From assembly GCF_900101015.1 (NCBI RefSeq), contig NZ_FNFZ01000027.1, positions 1 to 47,538 of the forward strand: a stretch of DNA of 47,538 nt, in the 5' to 3' direction. The position numbers and the translations under genes are program-made. Positions 32,397-41,630 of this stretch are shown in pieces. The notes under the pieces were generated by a model. The model saw only the letters and a program-made list of their open reading frames with translations, was not told the DNA's origin and made no database searches. This DNA is from Sarcina sp. DSM 11001. Its GTDB lineage: Bacteria > Bacillota > Clostridia > Lachnospirales > Lachnospiraceae. Positions within the stretch are counted from its first letter, which is position 1. The number at the start of each line of letters is the position of its first letter.

Positions 32397-35300
32397 TCAT
32401 TTTCTCTTAGAATTTTGGTTTTCTATATCCTTCTTCAAAGCCCAAAAGGCCCCCACAAAAATGCCTGCAACTATCATCAGCACGATCCACAGGACAACAT
32501 TCGTGGTGTCACCGGTCTCAGGATTGCTTCGCTGCCTCTGGCTTGAAGAGGACGGTGTCGAGCTGCCGCCCTTCGGGGTAGACGAGCTACCTCCAGAGGA
32601 GGGTGTGCTGGTCTTTGTCTCCTTCGGTGCATCGACCATTGCGACTTTCTGGATCTCACCGGTTTCCTTAACTGTAAACTTCACATCCTCCGCAACTTCG
32701 TAGCCTTTAGGGGCTGTCACTTCACGGAGCGTATAAGTGCCGGGTTTGAGTTTTTCGATCATGTGAGGCTCCTTGCCGGAGGTCCATTCCTCGATCTTCT
32801 CGTTGTTGCTGTCGAAAATCGTGAGCTTCGCTCCAGGAAGTTCCTTTTTTGTCACCATATAGGTCTTGGAGATCTGCACCTTGGTGTAGTCGTCGACCAT
32901 GGCAACTTTCTGGATCTCACCCGTCTCCTTCACCGTGAACTTTACGTCCTCCGCACGGAGATATCCGTCAGGGGCAAGTTCCTCGCGAAGAGTATAAGTC
33001 CCGGCAGGCAGGCGCTCGATCATATGGGGTTCTTTTCCGGAGGTCCAGCTTGTGACCTTTTTGCCGTTTTTATCAAAGATGGTGAGCTTTGCACCCAGGA
33101 TCTCTTCCTTTGTGACCATGTCAGTCTTGCTGATCTGGACCTTGGTATAGGCATCCTTCATGTAGACTTTCTGGATCTCACCGGTCTCTTCGACTGTGAA
33201 CTTCACATCTTCGGCACGCAGGTAACCATCAGGGGCAAGTTCCTCACGGAGCATATATTCACCGGGTTTCAGCATGGTAATGTAATGCGGATGATCCGTT
33301 GATGTCCATTTTTCGATGACTTTGCCGTCCTTGTCAAAGAGTGTCAAATGGGCACCGGGGATCTCCTTGCAGGTCGTCATGTCCTGCTTGGAGATGTGGA
33401 CCTTTGTATAATCATCTTTCATGTAGACCTTCTGGATCTCTCCAGTCTCTTCGACTGTGAACTTCACGTCTTCAGCCCGAATGTATCCGTCGGGAGCAAG
33501 CTCCTCACGGAGCATGTAATCACCGACAGGAAGGCGCTCGATCATGTGGGGCTTATCGGTGGAAACCCACTTGGTGATCACCTTGCCATCCTTGTCAAAG
33601 AGTGTCAGATGGGCGCCGGGGATCTCTTTGCAGGTGGTCATATTCTGCTTGGAGATCTCCACTTTCGTGTACTTATCCTTCATTTCCACCTTCTGCTCAA
33701 TACCGGTGTCCTTCACCTCAAATTCCACATCTTCTGCCCGCACGTAGCCGTCCGGGGCAAGTTCCTCCCGCAGCACGTACTTTCCGATCGGGAGCATTTC
33801 GATGTAGTGCGGTTCTTCTTCGGAAGTCCATGTCTTTACAGCATTTCCTTCCTCGTCAAAGATCGAAAGCTTCGCTCCGGGGATCTCCTCGCAGGTGGTG
33901 ATATCTGTCTTGGAGATCCTGACCTTGGTAACATCATCCTCCATCTTAACCTTCTGTACCTCCATGGTGTCCTTCACGGTAAAAACGATGGATTCCGCAG
34001 TCACATAGCCATCTGCAGGCTTCCTCTCAACAAGCTCGTATTCCCTGTTGGCATAGAGGTACTTGATCAGGTGCGGCTTCTCTTCAGAAACCCACTCGTC
34101 CACAACATTCCCGGCATAGTCAAGTACCTGGAGGTGTGCTCCCGGGATCTCACTGCCGCCGGTGATGTCGGTCTTGGAGATTTCCACTTTTGTGGGTTCA
34201 TTTACGAATGCAAAGTCAAAGGACACTGTATCCTTATCATCTCCTTCGTATTCAAATGTGAATTCCTGCTTTTTATCACTGGCCGCATAGCCGCGCGGGG
34301 CTGAGACTTCCTGCAGATAGTACTTTCCGTCTACGGGCAGGTCAGCCGTGAAGCTGATCTCACCCTTTTCATTGGTCGCCCGCATCTCGATCATCTCATC
34401 CTTTTTAATCAGGACTTCGCCGGTCACAGACAGGATGTCTTCAGCCGCATAAAGCCCAAACGTGGCGCCTTTCAATGCTTCTTCTGTTTCTGAATCTTTC
34501 TTTGTCAGGTGCAGGGATACTTTCTGGCGGACATTCTGCCACTTCTCATCATAGACGACGATCGCTGTGTACTGGTCGCGGTAGGTGAGATCCACATAAC
34601 GGGGTTCACTGTCGAGGACATAGCCGTGTGCAGTCTCCTTTTCCACGACATAATATCTGCCGAGGGGAAGGTCTCCCAGTTTCGCAATGCCGGTATCATC
34701 TGTAGTGATAGTTCCGACCAGTTCATCCTTCTTAAAATAGTCCTCCGCAACGCCGTCTGCTGCTTTGATGTCTTCAGCCGCATAGACTTCGAATGTGACG
34801 GAAGTCAGAGTCCCTGAGAGATATTCGAAGAAATGCTCTACTGTCCCCTTGACGGCATCCACTGGACTTACTTTGTCCAGGAATTCTCCCTTCTTGTCGA
34901 TGATAAGGAGCGCGGTAGGGACCTTATCCTGCATTTCGACCTTCTGGATCTCACCGGTTTCCTCCACGGTAAAGACAACATCCTCCGCACGGAGATAGCC
35001 GAACGGTGCAGTCTCTTCCCGCAGGACATAGGACTCGCCTGCAGCAAGGCAGCGCACCATGTGGGGCTCGCCTTTCACGGTGGTCCAGCGCTCGATGACC
35101 TCGCCGCTGCGGGTGAGGATCGTCAGGACTGCCCCGTCGATCTCTTCGGCACTGGTGATGTCGGATTTTGTGAATTCGACCTTTGTGGGTTCATTTTTCA
35201 TTACTGCACTCAGCTTTACTGCCGGTACATCCTGTCCCTGCCAGGAAGCGTCAAATGTGGGGACTATATCCGAAGATACATAGCCCGCAGGCGCTTTGTG

Positions 35301-38300
35301 CTCCTTCACATAGTATTTTCCAAGAGGAAGATCAAGATTAAAGACGGCGATCCCGTTTTTACCGGAAACTCCTTCTGCAAGGAGGGTATCCGCTTCCACG
35401 AGGGGGATCCCTGCATCATCAAGAATAGTGCCGGCAGCCGTATGGATATCTTCCGCGGTGTAGAGCCCGAAGACTGCTCCTTCGACTGTCTTTCCGGTCT
35501 CCATATCCTGTTTTTCCACAGTGATCTCCACTTTCTGGCGATCATTTGTGAATTCCATGGCCTGTTCGATCACGGGCGTTTTCTGATCCTTGTATGCAAA
35601 AATGACTTCCTGCGGTTCCGTGTTCAGGACAAAACCTTCGGGGGCCTTCGTCTCAATGACACGGTAAGTGCCAAGTGGAAGATCACTTACTTCCGCGGTT
35701 CCGACCTCATCAGTCACAACAGTTGTAACAAGGGCGTCCTTCTCATAGATCCTAATCCGGTCACCTTTTTCGTCTTTCTGGTGATCCGGGGTGAAAATAT
35801 CCTCCGCTGCATAGACGGCGAATTCAGCACCGGCCAGTCCCTGTGCTTCATAGACAAAATCATTGTCATAAGAGGTCAGGACTTCACCGGACTTTGTGAT
35901 GACGAGTTTTCCTTTAACAGGATGGTTTTCTACTTCAACTTCGATGATGGCGTCACCGGAAGTCTTGTCGATCTGGTAGGCAGTGTTGGTGTCCACGTCT
36001 ACTTCGAATGTATCCGCATTCCTTACATATCCGATGGGGGCGATGATCTCCTCGATCCTGTAGCGCCCGGGCTTCAGGTTGTTGGGCAGGATCAGCCAGC
36101 CGTTCTCATCCGTGAAATAGGACTCATGGGTCTTTACGGAAGGATAAGTCGTGACCTGCTCCACATATGCATTTGCATTAACGTCAAAAACTTTGAATTC
36201 CGTACCCGGAATGAGGACGTTCTTCTTTGTTTCATCATCCTTCTTGATGATCCTGAGCTTTGCCTCAAACTCATCATCGAGCAGGACACGCCACTGCTGC
36301 GGCGTAGTCGGATGATTCTCCGTGATGGTCACTTTGAAATCATCGACGGGTGTGAAGTTATGGGGTGTCGTGGTCTCACGGACAATATATTTACCGTAAG
36401 GGATCGGGATGGAAACGGCATATCCCTTCTTATCCGTGAACATCTCCGTCTTGCCGTCGGAGGTCAGCACGACTGGCTTCGCTCCGGAGAAATCATAGCT
36501 GCCGTCAGGCTTTGTCTTCAGCGAACTGATCAGGTAAGCGGAGAATCCCACGCCCTGCAGCAGGTCCGCGTCGGTCTTGTCATTATCAGCTGCCTTGATC
36601 ACCTGGAAAGGCTGCTTGATGACCTGTTCTTTGGAAGTACAGGCCTTCGTGACTGTCTTCACAAGGTCTCCCTCATAGGCACAGTCGATGTCATACTCCG
36701 TCTCATCGAGGAGATAGCCCTCGGAAGGGATCAGCTCCCTGATGAAATATTTCCCGAGATACAGGTCTTCCACAAAGGCTTTTCCGTCAGCGTCTGTCGT
36801 CATGGTCGCAACCTGGCTGCCTGCCTTAAACAGGACTCCGGTCTTTCCATCGGGATGGACTATGTCCTCACGGGCAAAAAGTCCATAGGTCGCTTTGACG
36901 AGCTTCGCATCACCCTGTGGTGTTCCGGTCTCCTTGTCCACCTTGGTCAGGTCGATCCTGGCGTCAACACGCTCATTAACAAAAGTGTGGCTAAAAGTGA
37001 CTTCCGCCTGTTTCTCGTTGGTGTAATTGAATGTAAAACTGAAAGTATCTGCCTGGTTCCGTATATAATTCTTCGGAGCCTGGATCTCTTTTACATAATA
37101 GCTGTTGTTTACAGGAAGGTCCGCCTTAAAAACTGCGCTTCCATCCGTTCCTGTCGTGGCTTTTTCGATGAATGTGTCTTTGGGCACAATGACTTTGCCG
37201 TCTGCGGACTTGATGTCAGCCCCGGCATAAAGCCCGAAGATCCCTCCTGAGAGGGGGTTCTGTGTGGTGCCGTCCTGTTTAACAACGGTTACCTTTGCCT
37301 TCTGGCGGTCATTGCTGAACGTCGCGGTGCCGGTCACATCCGCGCTGGTGCTGCCTGCTGTGAGAGTAACGGTCTTGCTCTCTCCCTTGTTAACATAATT
37401 TGCGGGGGAACCTGTCTCTGTAACTACATAGGTTCCCATGTGCAGATTTGCAAGCGTGCCTTCACCATTGTCTCCAGTCCTGATCGTGCCGACAGAAGCT
37501 CCCTTCTTATGGACCACAGTTCCGTCTGCGGAAGTGATGTCTTCACCCGCCGTTACACTGTAGGTGGCTCCGGCGAGTTTGCCAGTTTCATACTTAAAAG
37601 CAGTTCCATTGCTGTCAGACGCTGCACCAATCAGGATCTCACCCTGTTTGGTGACTTTGATCGATCCCATGATCTCATCATCCTTGAAGCTCTTTGTCAC
37701 GGTCGTACCGGCAGTCAGATTGACCGCAGTGACTTCCGTGGAGAGCTTAAATCCTTTGGGAGGTGTCAGCTCTTTGAGATACACTGTTCCTGTTGCATTG
37801 AGCTCTACAGTGGAAGTTCCGTTTGCATCTGTGGGAGGCATCTTTACCAGCAGGCTCGTGCATGCCTTGTCAGAGTAAACACCGTACACCGCACCGGAAA
37901 GATTTCTATTACCCGCGGCATTGCCCTTTGTAATGGTGAGCTTTGCACTCTCGACCCAGGTCACGGTCAGTTCCACATATTTGGCTTCTGCGTCGACGGC
38001 TTCCCCGAAGACAAGTGCGAGATCCTGTTCCTCATCGGAACCGCCTGCGATCATATAGGCTGAGTAGTCCTTGGTGACACTGCCGTTGAGTTTTGAGTAC
38101 CAGGTCTTGCCTGTGCTCTGTGCCTGTGTCAGGGGAGCTGAGAAATAAAACTTCGTTCCTCCGGGGATCTCTACGGTCGCACCTGCCGCGCTGGTCTTTC
38201 CGGTCGTGACATTGTGGAGTTTCACACCGGCAGGGAGCTTGAAGGTGATCGTCTGCAGGGTATCTGCCTTGAAAGTGATCTCCTTTGTCCGCTGGGTGGT

Positions 38301-39704
38301 CCCGTCCACGTAAGCCGTTACGGTTTCGGGCGTGAGTTCCATATCTACATCCGGGATGTCGGGCATGCTCTGGCAGTAGTTGTACATTTCCATCGCCAGC
38401 TTTTTGCCCTTGTCACTCGTACCTACGAAAGCCTTTTCTCCTTCATTTGCGTAACCTGCCGCAAGATGGGTGATGATGAAGCGCTCGGGTCCGGAAAGTT
38501 CAGGATACTTCTCTGCAAAGAAACCTTCGTCTCCGGAGTACTTAGTACCGTAATAGCAGACCTTTGCCAGTGTCTTGCTGTCCTTCATCTTTGTGATGGT
38601 GTAGGTACCTGAATCAGGGGCACTCTTTGAAGGCTCGATACAGTAAGCAGTCGCAGAGATGTTCCCGTATTTTACATAAAAGGGATGTGTCCAGAATGTC
38701 CCCAGACCATAATCATGAAAATGATAGCGCTCACCCTTTGTGATCTCGACCTTCATGGTACCAGTTGAGGGAGCTGCTTTCAGAGCCATCTTCTTTTTGG
38801 GCATATCGAAGGTAACGGTCTCACCGACTCCCATCTCGGCCAGGGAGATCTCTTCCTCTTCCGTCGCCCATTTCAGGACACCTGACACCGTCCATCCGGA
38901 ATCTTCATCATAGGTATCCTGGTCTTCAGATCCCTCGATCATTTTATCGAGTTCTTCCTTTGACCCGGCTGCTGTGTCTCCTGCCGGAGTTTCTTCGGTA
39001 CCTGTTTTCTTTGTATGCGCGGAAGCTCCTGTTGCAGATGCTTCAGCTCCTGTTTCTGCGGCAGATGCCTTATCTTCAGGAGTGGCTGCATCTTTCTTTT
39101 CATCTTCACTTGATGCTTTTGAAGCATGTTCTGTATCTGCGTCCTCCTCGCTGCCGGATCCTTCTCCCTGATCTTCTGCAGCTGCTTTATCAGTTCCTGC
39201 GGTGGAAGACTTTGCAGCAGAAGATGCCTTGGCGGTAGTTACGGCTGCGCTCTCCTGTGCCTTTTCCTTTACCTCATCTTTGACAGTGATATTACGGCTG
39301 AAGCGGTAGGCAGGGTGTGCTGTATTGGCAGGTTCCGCATAATAAACAGCCTTATAAGTGCCGGGATTGCTGGTGTTAAATTCTTTTTTTAAAGCATCCT
39401 TTGCCTCATAGAATGTGACCGCCACCTTCTTATTGTCAGGGATCGTGATGTTTGTCAGGTCTTTCGTCAGGTCGATCTTTGACGCATACTCTACCTCAAG
39501 ATCTTTCGCCGTTACCACCTCATCCTTGTCAAGCTGGTCCATAACCTTATCCAGCTCCGGGAGGGATGCGACATATGCATCAATATCCTCTGCGGGCGGG
39601 TGCTCTTCCGCCATGGATGAGACCGGCATGGCTGCAACTGACAGGAACATCGCTGCAGCAAGCAGGCCGGAGATCATCCGTTTTGCCCATCTTTCTTTTT
39701 CCAT
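32397..39704 (-). CDS. Giant cell-wall-anchored VaFE/Cna-B repeat adhesin
   Basis: A 2,435-residue surface protein. Signal peptide about 1-35 (MISGLLAAAMFLSVAAMPVS). A low-complexity Ala/Ser/Glu/Lys linker (about 150-260) precedes a thioester-type domain with TAYCIEPSKSAP; at the place where many thioester domains have TQ it reads ITHLAAGYA. Some 17 Cna-B/prealbumin-like modules follow, each ending in an E-[x]-AP-GY type strand, which usually form internal isopeptide bonds. The last six are nearly identical 87-residue units. The C-terminus has the sorting signal NPETG, a membrane span and a Lys/Arg tail. No sortase is in the window. The ATG at 39704 is chosen for AGGA 7 nt upstream; 39737 is possible. 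Probable adhesin or stalk protein. Confidence 0.9.
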   Translation of the reverse strand: MEKERWAKRMISGLLAAAMFLSVAAMPVSSMAEEHPPAEDIDAYVASLPELDKVMDQLDKDEVVTAKDLEVEYASKIDLTKDLTNITIPDNKKVAVTFYEAKDALKKEFNTSNPGTYKAVYYAEPANTAHPAYRFSRNITVKDEVKEKAQESAAVTTAKASSAAKSSTAGTDKAAAEDQGEGSGSEEDADTEHASKASSEDEKKDAATPEDKASAAETGAEASATGASAHTKKTGTEETPAGDTAAGSKEELDKMIEGSEDQDTYDEDSGWTVSGVLKWATEEEEISLAEMGVGETVTFDMPKKKMALKAAPSTGTMKVEITKGERYHFHDYGLGTFWTHPFYVKYGNISATAYCIEPSKSAPDSGTYTITKMKDSKTLAKVCYYGTKYSGDEGFFAEKYPELSGPERFIITHLAAGYANEGEKAFVGTSDKGKKLAMEMYNYCQSMPDIPDVDMELTPETVTAYVDGTTQRTKEITFKADTLQTITFKLPAGVKLHNVTTGKTSAAGATVEIPGGTKFYFSAPLTQAQSTGKTWYSKLNGSVTKDYSAYMIAGGSDEEQDLALVFGEAVDAEAKYVELTVTWVESAKLTITKGNAAGNRNLSGAVYGVYSDKACTSLLVKMPPTDANGTSTVELNATGTVYLKELTPPKGFKLSTEVTAVNLTAGTTVTKSFKDDEIMGSIKVTKQGEILIGAASDSNGTAFKYETGKLAGATYSVTAGEDITSADGTVVHKKGASVGTIRTGDNGEGTLANLHMGTYVVTETGSPANYVNKGESKTVTLTAGSTSADVTGTATFSNDRQKAKVTVVKQDGTTQNPLSGGIFGLYAGADIKSADGKVIVPKDTFIEKATTGTDGSAVFKADLPVNNSYYVKEIQAPKNYIRNQADTFSFTFNYTNEKQAEVTFSHTFVNERVDARIDLTKVDKETGTPQGDAKLVKATYGLFAREDIVHPDGKTGVLFKAGSQVATMTTDADGKAFVEDLYLGKYFIRELIPSEGYLLDETEYDIDCAYEGDLVKTVTKACTSKEQVIKQPFQVIKAADNDKTDADLLQGVGFSAYLISSLKTKPDGSYDFSGAKPVVLTSDGKTEMFTDKKGYAVSIPIPYGKYIVRETTTPHNFTPVDDFKVTITENHPTTPQQWRVLLDDEFEAKLRIIKKDDETKKNVLIPGTEFKVFDVNANAYVEQVTTYPSVKTHESYFTDENGWLILPNNLKPGRYRIEEIIAPIGYVRNADTFEVDVDTNTAYQIDKTSGDAIIEVEVENHPVKGKLVITKSGEVLTSYDNDFVYEAQGLAGAEFAVYAAEDIFTPDHQKDEKGDRIRIYEKDALVTTVVTDEVGTAEVSDLPLGTYRVIETKAPEGFVLNTEPQEVIFAYKDQKTPVIEQAMEFTNDRQKVEITVEKQDMETGKTVEGAVFGLYTAEDIHTAAGTILDDAGIPLVEADTLLAEGVSGKNGIAVFNLDLPLGKYYVKEHKAPAGYVSSDIVPTFDASWQGQDVPAVKLSAVMKNEPTKVEFTKSDITSAEEIDGAVLTILTRSGEVIERWTTVKGEPHMVRCLAAGESYVLREETAPFGYLRAEDVVFTVEETGEIQKVEMQDKVPTALLIIDKKGEFLDKVSPVDAVKGTVEHFFEYLSGTLTSVTFEVYAAEDIKAADGVAEDYFKKDELVGTITTDDTGIAKLGDLPLGRYYVVEKETAHGYVLDSEPRYVDLTYRDQYTAIVVYDEKWQNVRQKVSLHLTKKDSETEEALKGATFGLYAAEDILSVTGEVLIKKDEMIEMRATNEKGEISFTADLPVDGKYYLQEVSAPRGYAASDKKQEFTFEYEGDDKDTVSFDFAFVNEPTKVEISKTDITGGSEIPGAHLQVLDYAGNVVDEWVSEEKPHLIKYLYANREYELVERKPADGYVTAESIVFTVKDTMEVQKVKMEDDVTKVRISKTDITTCEEIPGAKLSIFDEEGNAVKTWTSEEEPHYIEMLPIGKYVLREELAPDGYVRAEDVEFEVKDTGIEQKVEMKDKYTKVEISKQNMTTCKEIPGAHLTLFDKDGKVITKWVSTDKPHMIERLPVGDYMLREELAPDGYIRAEDVKFTVEETGEIQKVYMKDDYTKVHISKQDMTTCKEIPGAHLTLFDKDGKVIEKWTSTDHPHYITMLKPGEYMLREELAPDGYLRAEDVKFTVEETGEIQKVYMKDAYTKVQISKTDMVTKEEILGAKLTIFDKNGKKVTSWTSGKEPHMIERLPAGTYTLREELAPDGYLRAEDVKFTVKETGEIQKVAMVDDYTKVQISKTYMVTKKELPGAKLTIFDSNNEKIEEWTSGKEPHMIEKLKPGTYTLREVTAPKGYEVAEDVKFTVKETGEIQKVAMVDAPKETKTSTPSSGGSSSTPKGGSSTPSSSSQRQRSNPETGDTTNVVLWIVLMIVAGIFVGAFWALKKDIENQNSKRK
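32630..34195 (-). repeat. Six tandem 261-bp coding repeats in the adhesin
   Basis: Six consecutive 87-codon units, each starting KVxISK and containing IPGA(H/K)LT, PHxIE and REELAPDGY, ending ETGEIQKV. High DNA identity makes copy-number change by recombination likely. Confidence 0.85.
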
Positions 39705-39837
39705 GTCCTCTTCCTTTCGTACTTGTTCCGGTTTCATGTTTCCTTATTTGTGTGCGCATGGCACATTCCCTCATGTCATCATGGGTATGCCCTCCTTTCC
39801 GGGACGACACCATTCATCCCTTCTGTATATCCCAATC

Positions 39838-39961
39838 AGAACAGGCACATAGGAAAGTCCAAAAAAGAAAAAAACAGATCACAGGCTGCCTGTCAGAAGC
39901 AGAAACAATACTTCCCTCAAGCACCCGCGGTCTGTTTTTAAACCTGATCCGTGATCAAATG
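39838..39961 (-). terminator. Possible terminator or leader hairpin between regulator and adhesin genes
   Basis: Minus strand AAACAGA ... TCTGTTTTTTT forms an outer stem with inner ACAGG-CAG-CCTGT and a U-tract. It may end the regulator transcript or attenuate the adhesin. Confidence 0.5.
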
Positions 39962-40669
39962 CTATTTAATATTTCCCTTTGCTTCGTTTCCTTCCGTTCT
40001 GCAGAAGCGGTTGACCCTGAATTCCCTGTCGCCGGTCCCGAAGGCAGTCCGGAGTTTTTTCAGGGACTGTCCGAGTGTATAGGTTACATTCATCCGGGTC
40101 ATTCCCATCTCTTTCGCCACATCTGACTGCTTCCTTCCCTTCACAATACACTGGATCAGGATATATCGCTGTTTATCCGAAAAAGTGTTCAGTACCTGGT
40201 TCAGCAGCCGCTTCTCCTCCCTTGCAGTTTCCGCATCAACGACCAGCTGAAGGGGATCCATCTCGTCCCATTCGGGCACCATGATCCTCTCAAAGTAAAG
40301 TACATCACATGAAAGTTCCCCCCTGTTCCTCCGGACTGCCTTTTTGTTGTGCCAGATCCTTCTTTCCCCTTCCAGATAGATCCTCATCTGCCACGGCTGG
40401 TCTGCAAACACTTCATACGGCATGACATGTTCACGTCCGGTCCTGTCGTGTTCCACAAAATCCCCGCATTTGTGGACGGGAAACACTGTCGTCGTCTCTC
40501 CGTTCTGATACACTACATATCCATTCTGGTAAATGGTGATCTTGATCTCGCTCCCCATCTGCTCCGTTGCAACGACGGGGGATCCTGATTCCCTGATCAT
40601 AACCTCTGAAGGGACTCTTTCCCTCCAGGGAGCTGTCTCGACTTTATCCATTAATTCCTGCAATGTCAT
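39962..40669 (-). CDS. Sigma-70 region 4-like transcription regulator
   Basis: A 235-residue protein. The first 140 residues form an unrecognised beta-rich domain (IKITIYQNGYVVYQNGE and VPSEVMIRESGSPVV). The C-terminal part (about 150-215) looks like sigma region 4: LLNQVLNTFSDKQRYILIQC, then RKQSDVAKEMGMTRMNVTYT and LGQSLKKLRTAF. The ATG at 40669 follows GAAAGGTGG. It lies directly upstream of the giant adhesin gene, so it may control that gene. The absence of a clear region 2 argues against a complete sigma factor. Confidence 0.72.
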   Translation of the reverse strand: MTLQELMDKVETAPWRERVPSEVMIRESGSPVVATEQMGSEIKITIYQNGYVVYQNGETTTVFPVHKCGDFVEHDRTGREHVMPYEVFADQPWQMRIYLEGERRIWHNKKAVRRNRGELSCDVLYFERIMVPEWDEMDPLQLVVDAETAREEKRLLNQVLNTFSDKQRYILIQCIVKGRKQSDVAKEMGMTRMNVTYTLGQSLKKLRTAFGTGDREFRVNRFCRTEGNEAKGNIK

Positions 40670-40734
40670 GCGACCACCTTTCTGCCTCATTGGCTGCGGG
40701 CGGCCGCTTTCGGATCCAGGATCTTTAGAAAGGC

Positions 40735-40787
40735 ACTGAAAAAAGGCCTCCGGCACACCCGTTTTTTTAAACCGGTGCGCCGGGGCC
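40735..40787 (-). terminator. Strong terminator after the 51-residue gene
   Basis: Minus strand GGCCCCGGCGCACC ... GGTGTGCCGGAGGCC followed by TTTTTTC; a stem of about 14 pairs 75 nt past the stop at 40862. Confidence 0.88.
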
Positions 40788-40861
40788 GTCCTGACATTCC
40801 TGCCAGAGCTGCAGTGCACAGACCTTTCTTCAGATTTCAGATACAGATTCCCCGCATTGCT

Positions 40862-41017
40862 TTACCGGGTGCAAAGCATCTGCGGTATTACTGCCGGTTT
40901 TATTTCACCGGCATGGTTGTCCTGCGCGCAGGATGCCTCCTCCGTTCCTTCAAATTCGAATGTACTGAAATCACCCATTGCGTCGTAGGGAAGATCCTCT
41001 CTGTTCCATGAAGCCAT
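40862..41017 (-). CDS. Small hypothetical protein (51 residues)
   Basis: An acidic peptide starting MASWNREDLPYDAMGDFSTF, with two Cys. AAGGAGG lies 8 nt before the ATG at 41017 and a strong terminator follows. Not recognised. A long structured leader (hairpin 41156-41201) precedes it. Confidence 0.6.
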   Translation of the reverse strand: MASWNREDLPYDAMGDFSTFEFEGTEEASCAQDNHAGEIKPAVIPQMLCTR

Positions 41018-41560
41018 CATTTTTTCCTCCTTCGTCTGTACGGATCGTTGAATGATTGAAAAAGGGCATAAAAAAAACAGTCCTTCAAAACAAACCATGC
41101 CTGCTGAAGCAAAGAGCCATTGGTACAAAAGTGCCGTTGGCGCTCTCCCTTGGGAGCTCCGGGAAAGGTGTCGCAAAAAAGTACGCCTTTCCCCGGGGAG
41201 CTTCAGTATGTGGAATTGTTTTGTGGACTGTCCTGATGCCGGCCTGAAGAACCGTATGATCGGTTTTTTCCGTTTCTCTTTCCCGCCGGCAAGATCATGA
41301 TAACAGAGGCGGATCCCGATTTCCTTATCAAAATTTGAAAGGTGAAACTGCAATAAAAACCATGAAATATGCATGTTTCAGGCGGAATATCCCTTGAAAT
41401 AGTGAATACAGGTGCTTTTCTTATTCATTTAGGACAGGAAAAAGTATCATTTTTTGATAGTTTTCGTCCGCAGCTGCTAAAAATTTTTTATTCTTTTATT
41501 CCCTGGCCTGCAGTACATGGCAGGGACATGTGCCGGGCAGGACGGATGATATCCGGGGAT
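41018..41560. other. Intergenic region with leader hairpins
   Basis: No gene is visible. Two folded segments stand out: GAGC...GCTC around 41114-41145 and the long stem at 41156-41201. On the minus strand this would be the leader of the 51-residue gene; 41280-41560 is AT-rich and featureless to me. Confidence 0.4.
41156..41201 (-). promoter_or_regulatory. Leader hairpin with U-rich loop
   Basis: GCTCC + GGAAAGG pairs with CCTTTCC + GGAGC around a loop with TACTTTTTTGCG on the minus strand. It could be a regulatory leader or small RNA. Confidence 0.4.
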
Positions 41561-41596
41561 AAAAAAACCGACCATCCATCAGCTGACAGATGATCG
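41561..41596 (-). terminator. Terminator of the ImmA/IrrE-type gene
   Basis: Minus strand CCGATCATCTGTCAG / CTGATGGATGGTCGG followed by TTTTTTT, about 35 nt past the stop at 41631. Confidence 0.88.
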
Positions 41597-41630
41597 GAAT
41601 ATATCCTGTTCCGGTAAGTATCAAATTCTT

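Noticed and set aside
32630-34195. Tandem 261-bp repeats as a possible satellite
   Set aside because: They are in-frame Cna-B coding modules.
34833-37250. Plus-strand open frame of 805 codons
   Set aside because: Antisense shadow of the repetitive adhesin gene; its length comes from codon bias in the repeats.
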